From Mangifera indica (Eukaryota > Streptophyta > Magnoliopsida > Sapindales > Anacardiaceae): a stretch of DNA of 64,000 nt. The notes under the pieces were generated by a model. The model was not told the DNA's origin, did no database searches, and was given only the letters and a program-made list of their open reading frames with translations. This document shows, one piece after another, positions 60,596 to 64,000 of this stretch. Positions within the stretch are counted from its first letter, which is position 1; the number at the start of each line of letters is the position of its first letter. Made by a program: the position numbers and the translations under genes. Where the stretch lies: assembly GCF_011075055.1 (NCBI RefSeq), contig NC_058156.1, positions 2,790,001-2,854,000 of the forward strand, read 5' to 3'.

Positions 60596-61262
60596 ATTGC
60601 TCTTAAAAATATCTTTTTTTAAAGAGTGACAATTATTTACCTAATCTGAATAAAATAATTAAATGAAAAAGATATCTCCATTTTATGATACACAAAACAA
60701 AAAAAATCTTACAAGTTATTACTTATAAAAAACATTTTAATGGATATGAAATGTCTTTTTATAAATTATCTAATGTCATTGTCATATGATGTTTCAAAAC
60801 TTTAAAAGTTGACCCATTGTGTTATGAAAAGTTAAAACCAAAGTTCTTTCATATTTCATAAAACAGTTATTTCAATGGATATGAGATGTTCTTTTTCCTT
60901 ATTTATCATTTTATTTTTGGTTTGATTTTTTTTTTTATAAACCTTTATAATTAATCTAGTCTAATATAAAATAATCAAATTACTAAAAAATGATCAAATT
61001 TTCTAAAAATAATCAAACTTTGGTCAAACCTGGTACTATCGATTTTAATCAGTTCATTCGATTCACTAGTTTTGATTGGGTATAACTAAGTCAAAACCTA
61101 AACTAGTTTTTAATGTAAACTAGATTGGACTTAAAGTCGATTTTCAGTTCAACTAATTGAATCAATCGATCAAATCCAATTTTCAAAACCTTTGTTTATT
61201 ATATATGCAATGTACTCTACTGTCTCTTGCACACTAAGACTCAACAACCAAATCACAATGCA
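60596..61262. other. intergenic AT-rich DNA
   Basis: Repeat-like words around 61020-61190 (GGTCAAACCTGG, TCAGTTCATTCGATT, GATTTTCAGTTCAA). No gene seen. Confidence 0.4.
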
Positions 61263-62210
61263 TAGACACATCAATTGCATCGGGCCAAATGAAGGTCATT
61301 CTGAAACATGAATTTAAAGCCCAATCTAATGAGACATGACATGATACTGTAGCATGCCGAGTCTAGTTTATGGGCTTTTCAGGTCAAATCATGAACTTCA
61401 ATGTTACACCCATGGACCAACTTGGCTTGACCTATTATTATTTAAAAAATGAAAATTAAAAAAAAAATCAGAGGGCAACGACTTCTGCCATAAAGGCAAA
61501 GAAGCCTTTAACTTTATTTTTAAAAAATTTTTTTTCTTTATATAAACCAATCCAACTCTTTCTCAATTTCAATTTCTCTCGATCTTAATTTTTTTATTAT
61601 ATTTTTAATCCCATTTTCTCTCATTAATTATCTTTTGAAAATTATTTGAATTCGCAAATAATAATTCTTTGTGTTTATAATTTTATTTTTATTTCAATTT
61701 TATCATTACAAAATATTATAATGGGATTCAAGGTCAAAAAAATTCATAGATGTAGATGTTAAAAATGAGTAGATAAATGACATAGTATATATATTTTATT
61801 TATGTTTGTAATTTATACAGTGTGTAAATTAATTTATTTGTACTATATTATAAACTTATAATATTTTTCATCATGTTATCACAATATTCCTTTGCTACAA
61901 ATGAAATATTATAAATAAAATGTTTAAGGTTTGTCGTCAGTTTTAATAATTACAAAATAATTTATATTTAAAATTAAAAAAATTGTTTAAATGGGTCGGA
62001 CAAACCTATTTAAGGCCCAATCCGACCCAATTAAGGCCTGACTTGGCCCAACCGTATATATAAGGTCGGGCCTTGGACCTTCACATATTAATAGGCCAAC
62101 CCAACCCAAGGCCTATTACTGTATAGGTCTTAAGTTCGATCTAACCCATTATCCTGATAGACCGAGCTAGAGTTGGCCTAATGTGGTCCATTGACACATC
62201 TAACAATGCA
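61255..62210. mobile_element. non-autonomous hAT element, deletion derivative of the 32.5-kb relic
   Basis: The element proper, 61263-62202, starts TAGACACATCAATTGC and ends GTCCATTGACACATCTA. ACAATGCA lies on both sides (61255-61262, 62203-62210), a perfect 8-bp duplication. Its left part (about 61480-61730) matches 32700-33015 and its right part (about 61780-61990) matches 35085-35320 of the larger hAT relic. The transposase region between these is absent. Confidence 0.9.
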
Positions 62211-63500
62211 AATTGTAAACCATTCCCAATGTTAGATTAAGTAGCATGAGTTTGGGATTTTTAAGAAGTCAGTAGTTAAAAAATTTGGTCAACTCATATT
62301 AAGATTAAATTTATAATATCAATTATTAGATTCATAATTAAATCTATTCAGTACGATCAATATGGTCTAAAAAGGAGATTCAGCTTGAGAAGAATTCCTC
62401 CATCAAAAAAGTCACAATGCAAACCTAACCAAAACTGCCCCAGAGTTTCGGCAGCAAAATAGGAAGAAGATAATACTTGCTGTCCACACTAATTACTGTA
62501 ATATATTTTGATATTTAAAAAATATTATATTATTTTTTTGATGGGATGAAAAGAAATAGTGCAAATAATTTAGACATTTTTCTTGAAGAAGGGACAAGGA
62601 TTTCTTGTTTTCCTTTTTTAGAAGAAAAAATTTTCCAATATGGACAAAAATGGAGATTAGGATGTTCCCCCTAAACTCTTATCTCTAAGGCCTTGCATGG
62701 CCTTTCACGGTGCATCTCCCTAAATTTTGGCCGAAACATTTGACAACTGAACAAAGAAACATCGCTGTGGTGGGGTCAACTGCAAGTTGAGCGAGACGTG
62801 AATCAGAGGCCACAGGATTTATTCCCACCCAAATTATGATACGTCTCTAAAAGCATCCACCAATGGGTTTTTAATTTTAATCAAAATAATTAGTTAAAAA
62901 ATTAAAATTATTATTTTATTATTAAATTTTAAAATTTAGAGGATTTATATTTTTTTTTATAATTTAAAAAATTAATAGTTTTTTAACATCTAAAAATTTA
63001 AAAAATTCATTTTTCTTCTAAATTTTTTTTTCATTCTCTAACGATAAGAATTCGTAATTGTCATTGATTATTCATCTCAAATAAAGATGATTTACCTTCA
63101 TTTGACTAATTTGATTTAATGAGAAAGTCGATGATTGAAGAAAAAGATATTAGAATAATCAGCTGACGATGACAGCTAATTTTTATAGTTAGGGAATAAA
63201 AAAATTTTAAAGAAAAAATAAATTTTTTAAATTTTTAGATAAAAAAATATAAATTTTTTAAATTATAAAAAAATAATATAAATTTTTAGATTTTAAAATA
63301 TAATAATAAAATAATAATATTAATTTTATTTTAATTAAAATTAATAACTTGTAAATGAATATTTAAATTTTTAAAATTTTATAAATAAAATCTCTATGCG
63401 ACAAAAATTTATTAAACACGGAAAAGAAAACCATTTTTTAATCAAAATTTTATATTGGTAAGAGTTTAGATAAAAATGTTTAATTATTATTCCTGAAAAA
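62203..63500. other. intergenic upstream of the MYB gene
   Basis: No gene. It contains a possible truncated MULE-like copy from 62808 to about 63410 and ends in the MYB promoter. Confidence 0.4.
62808..63410. mobile_element. possible fifth short MULE copy, right end unclear
   Basis: GGCCACAGGATTTATTCCCA closely resembles the left ends of copies 1, 3 and 4. AT-rich arms and a small GC-richer core (ATGATTTACC, GTCGATGATTGAAG) follow. A matching right end was not convincing; AATAAAATCTCTATGCG near 63388 is a weak candidate. Confidence 0.35.
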
Positions 63501-63501
63501 A

Positions 63502-63527
63502 CACGTGTTGATATGACACTATAAAAA
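63502..63527 (+). promoter_or_regulatory. G-box and TATA box of the MYB gene
   Basis: CACGTG at 63502-63507 within AACACGTGTT, then TATAAAAA at 63520-63527, 178 bases before the ATG. Spacing suits a transcript start near 63550. G-boxes bind bHLH or bZIP factors; no specific regulator is implied. Confidence 0.45.
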
Positions 63528-63585
63528 AAATACGTAAAACCAATTTGCTTCCCACATGTTCACCTGCATCACTTAGAAGCTTGAG

Positions 63586-63690
63586 CTCTGTCTCTCTCCC
63601 TCCGTCTCTCTTTCCGTCTCTCAGTTGCTCTCTCTCTCTGTCGGTTTCCCTCTGTCTCTCTTTCTGTCTCTCTCTCTCTCTGTTTCTCTG
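63586..63690 (+). repeat. CT-rich microsatellite in the MYB leader
   Basis: TCTCTC runs broken by CCGT, GGTTTC and GTT words, ending 15 bases before the start codon. Pyrimidine-rich leaders are common in plant genes. Confidence 0.8.
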
Positions 63691-63704
63691 CAATTACAGC
63701 AGCA

Positions 63705-64000
63705 ATGGAAGGAAGAAGTGAATATAAGAAAGGGTTGTGGACAGTGGAGGAAGACAAAATTCTAACGGATTACATAAGGGTGCATGGCAAAGGCAAGTGG
63801 AATCGAGTGGCTAAAGTTTCAGGTTAGAAGTCATGAATATATATATGGGGTATAATTTTCTTTCATGGCGTATTAATTTAGTCAAGAAACAGTTTCTATA
63901 ACTGCTTGTTTCTTGTACGTTGTAGGCTTGAAGAGGTGTGGCAAAAGTTGCAGATTGAGGTGGATAAACTATCTAAGCCCTAGTGTTAAGCGTGGCAATT
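63705..64000 (+). CDS. R2R3-MYB transcription factor, WER/GL1/MYB23-like, cut by window end
   Basis: Exon 1 is 63705-63822 and exon 2 starts at 63926 and runs off the window; the intron is GT-AG, splitting a Gly codon. The 64 visible codons begin [20 protein letters not shown] and continue with [20 protein letters not shown] and [17 protein letters not shown]. This covers the complete R2 repeat with regularly spaced Trp residues and the first residues of R3. [15 protein letters not shown] and NYLSP.VKRGN are features of subgroup 15 (WEREWOLF, GLABRA1, MYB23), which act with bHLH and WD40 partners in epidermal cell fate. The bHLH-contact motif lies in R3, outside the window, so partner binding cannot be checked. 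First ATG chosen; it matches the family start. Confidence 0.88.

Noticed and set aside
63487..63757. Arg/Glu-rich minus-strand frames at the MYB leader
   Set aside because: They are translations of the CT microsatellite on the opposite strand.
1..64000. tRNA, rRNA or microRNA genes
   Set aside because: None was recognised by eye on either strand. The 19.1-20.2 kb foldback is reported separately because its arms are far longer than a usual microRNA precursor.

Overview
The window is nuclear DNA of a flowering plant, almost certainly a eudicot: genes with phased spliceosomal introns, plant-specific families (EXECUTER, CASP-like, HT1-type Raf-like kinase, KLCR/CMU, PLS-class PPR, R2R3-MYB), very AT-rich intergenic DNA and many plant DNA transposons. 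No species marker was seen, so I name no genus. Exon joins were made by eye from splice sites, frame continuity and remembered family sequence, not from transcripts.

Layout. 0.4-1.8 kb: decayed C-terminal part of an EXECUTER1-like gene (+). 3.3-5.1 kb: CASP-like four-TM protein gene (+) with a GC-AG intron and an apparent frameshift in its variable N-terminal region. 6.5-12.6 kb: AT-rich DNA with two short Mutator-like (MULE) elements with 9-bp target duplications, plus microsatellites and G-runs. 13.4-17.6 kb: intact HT1-like Raf-like kinase (+). 18.5-20.7 kb: ~200-bp direct repeats followed by a very long foldback (inverted repeat). 20.9-21.7 kb: a third MULE element. 24.4-27.0 kb: intact kinesin-light-chain-related/CMU gene (+). 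28.5-30.2 kb: PPR pseudogene (-). 31.8-36.2 kb: a fourth MULE element, a 3-kb hAT relic with target duplication and a hAT-like MITE. 36.7-46.2 kb: a PIF/Harbinger-like MITE next to a large degenerate KAONASHI-type MULE carrying a transposase (-), a DUF1985/Ulp1-protease gene (+) and two unrelated tandem arrays. 48.0-50.6 kb: nine-exon intact RRP40 exosome gene (+) with a hAT-like MITE in intron 4. 52.2-58.4 kb: dead Copia retroelement, then a MULE-like fragment. 60.4-62.2 kb: a palindromic MITE and a 0.94-kb deletion derivative of the 32.5-kb hAT element. 63.7 kb to the end: first two exons of a WEREWOLF/GL1/MYB23-type R2R3-MYB gene.

The likely functional genes (CASP-like with reservation, HT1-like kinase, KLCR, RRP40, MYB) are independent single genes with no shared pathway. 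About half of the window by eye is transposon-derived. The least ordinary structures are the ~1.1-kb foldback, the autonomous/non-autonomous hAT pair, the short-MULE family and the Ulp1-carrying MULE with two satellite-like arrays. I found no new protein system.
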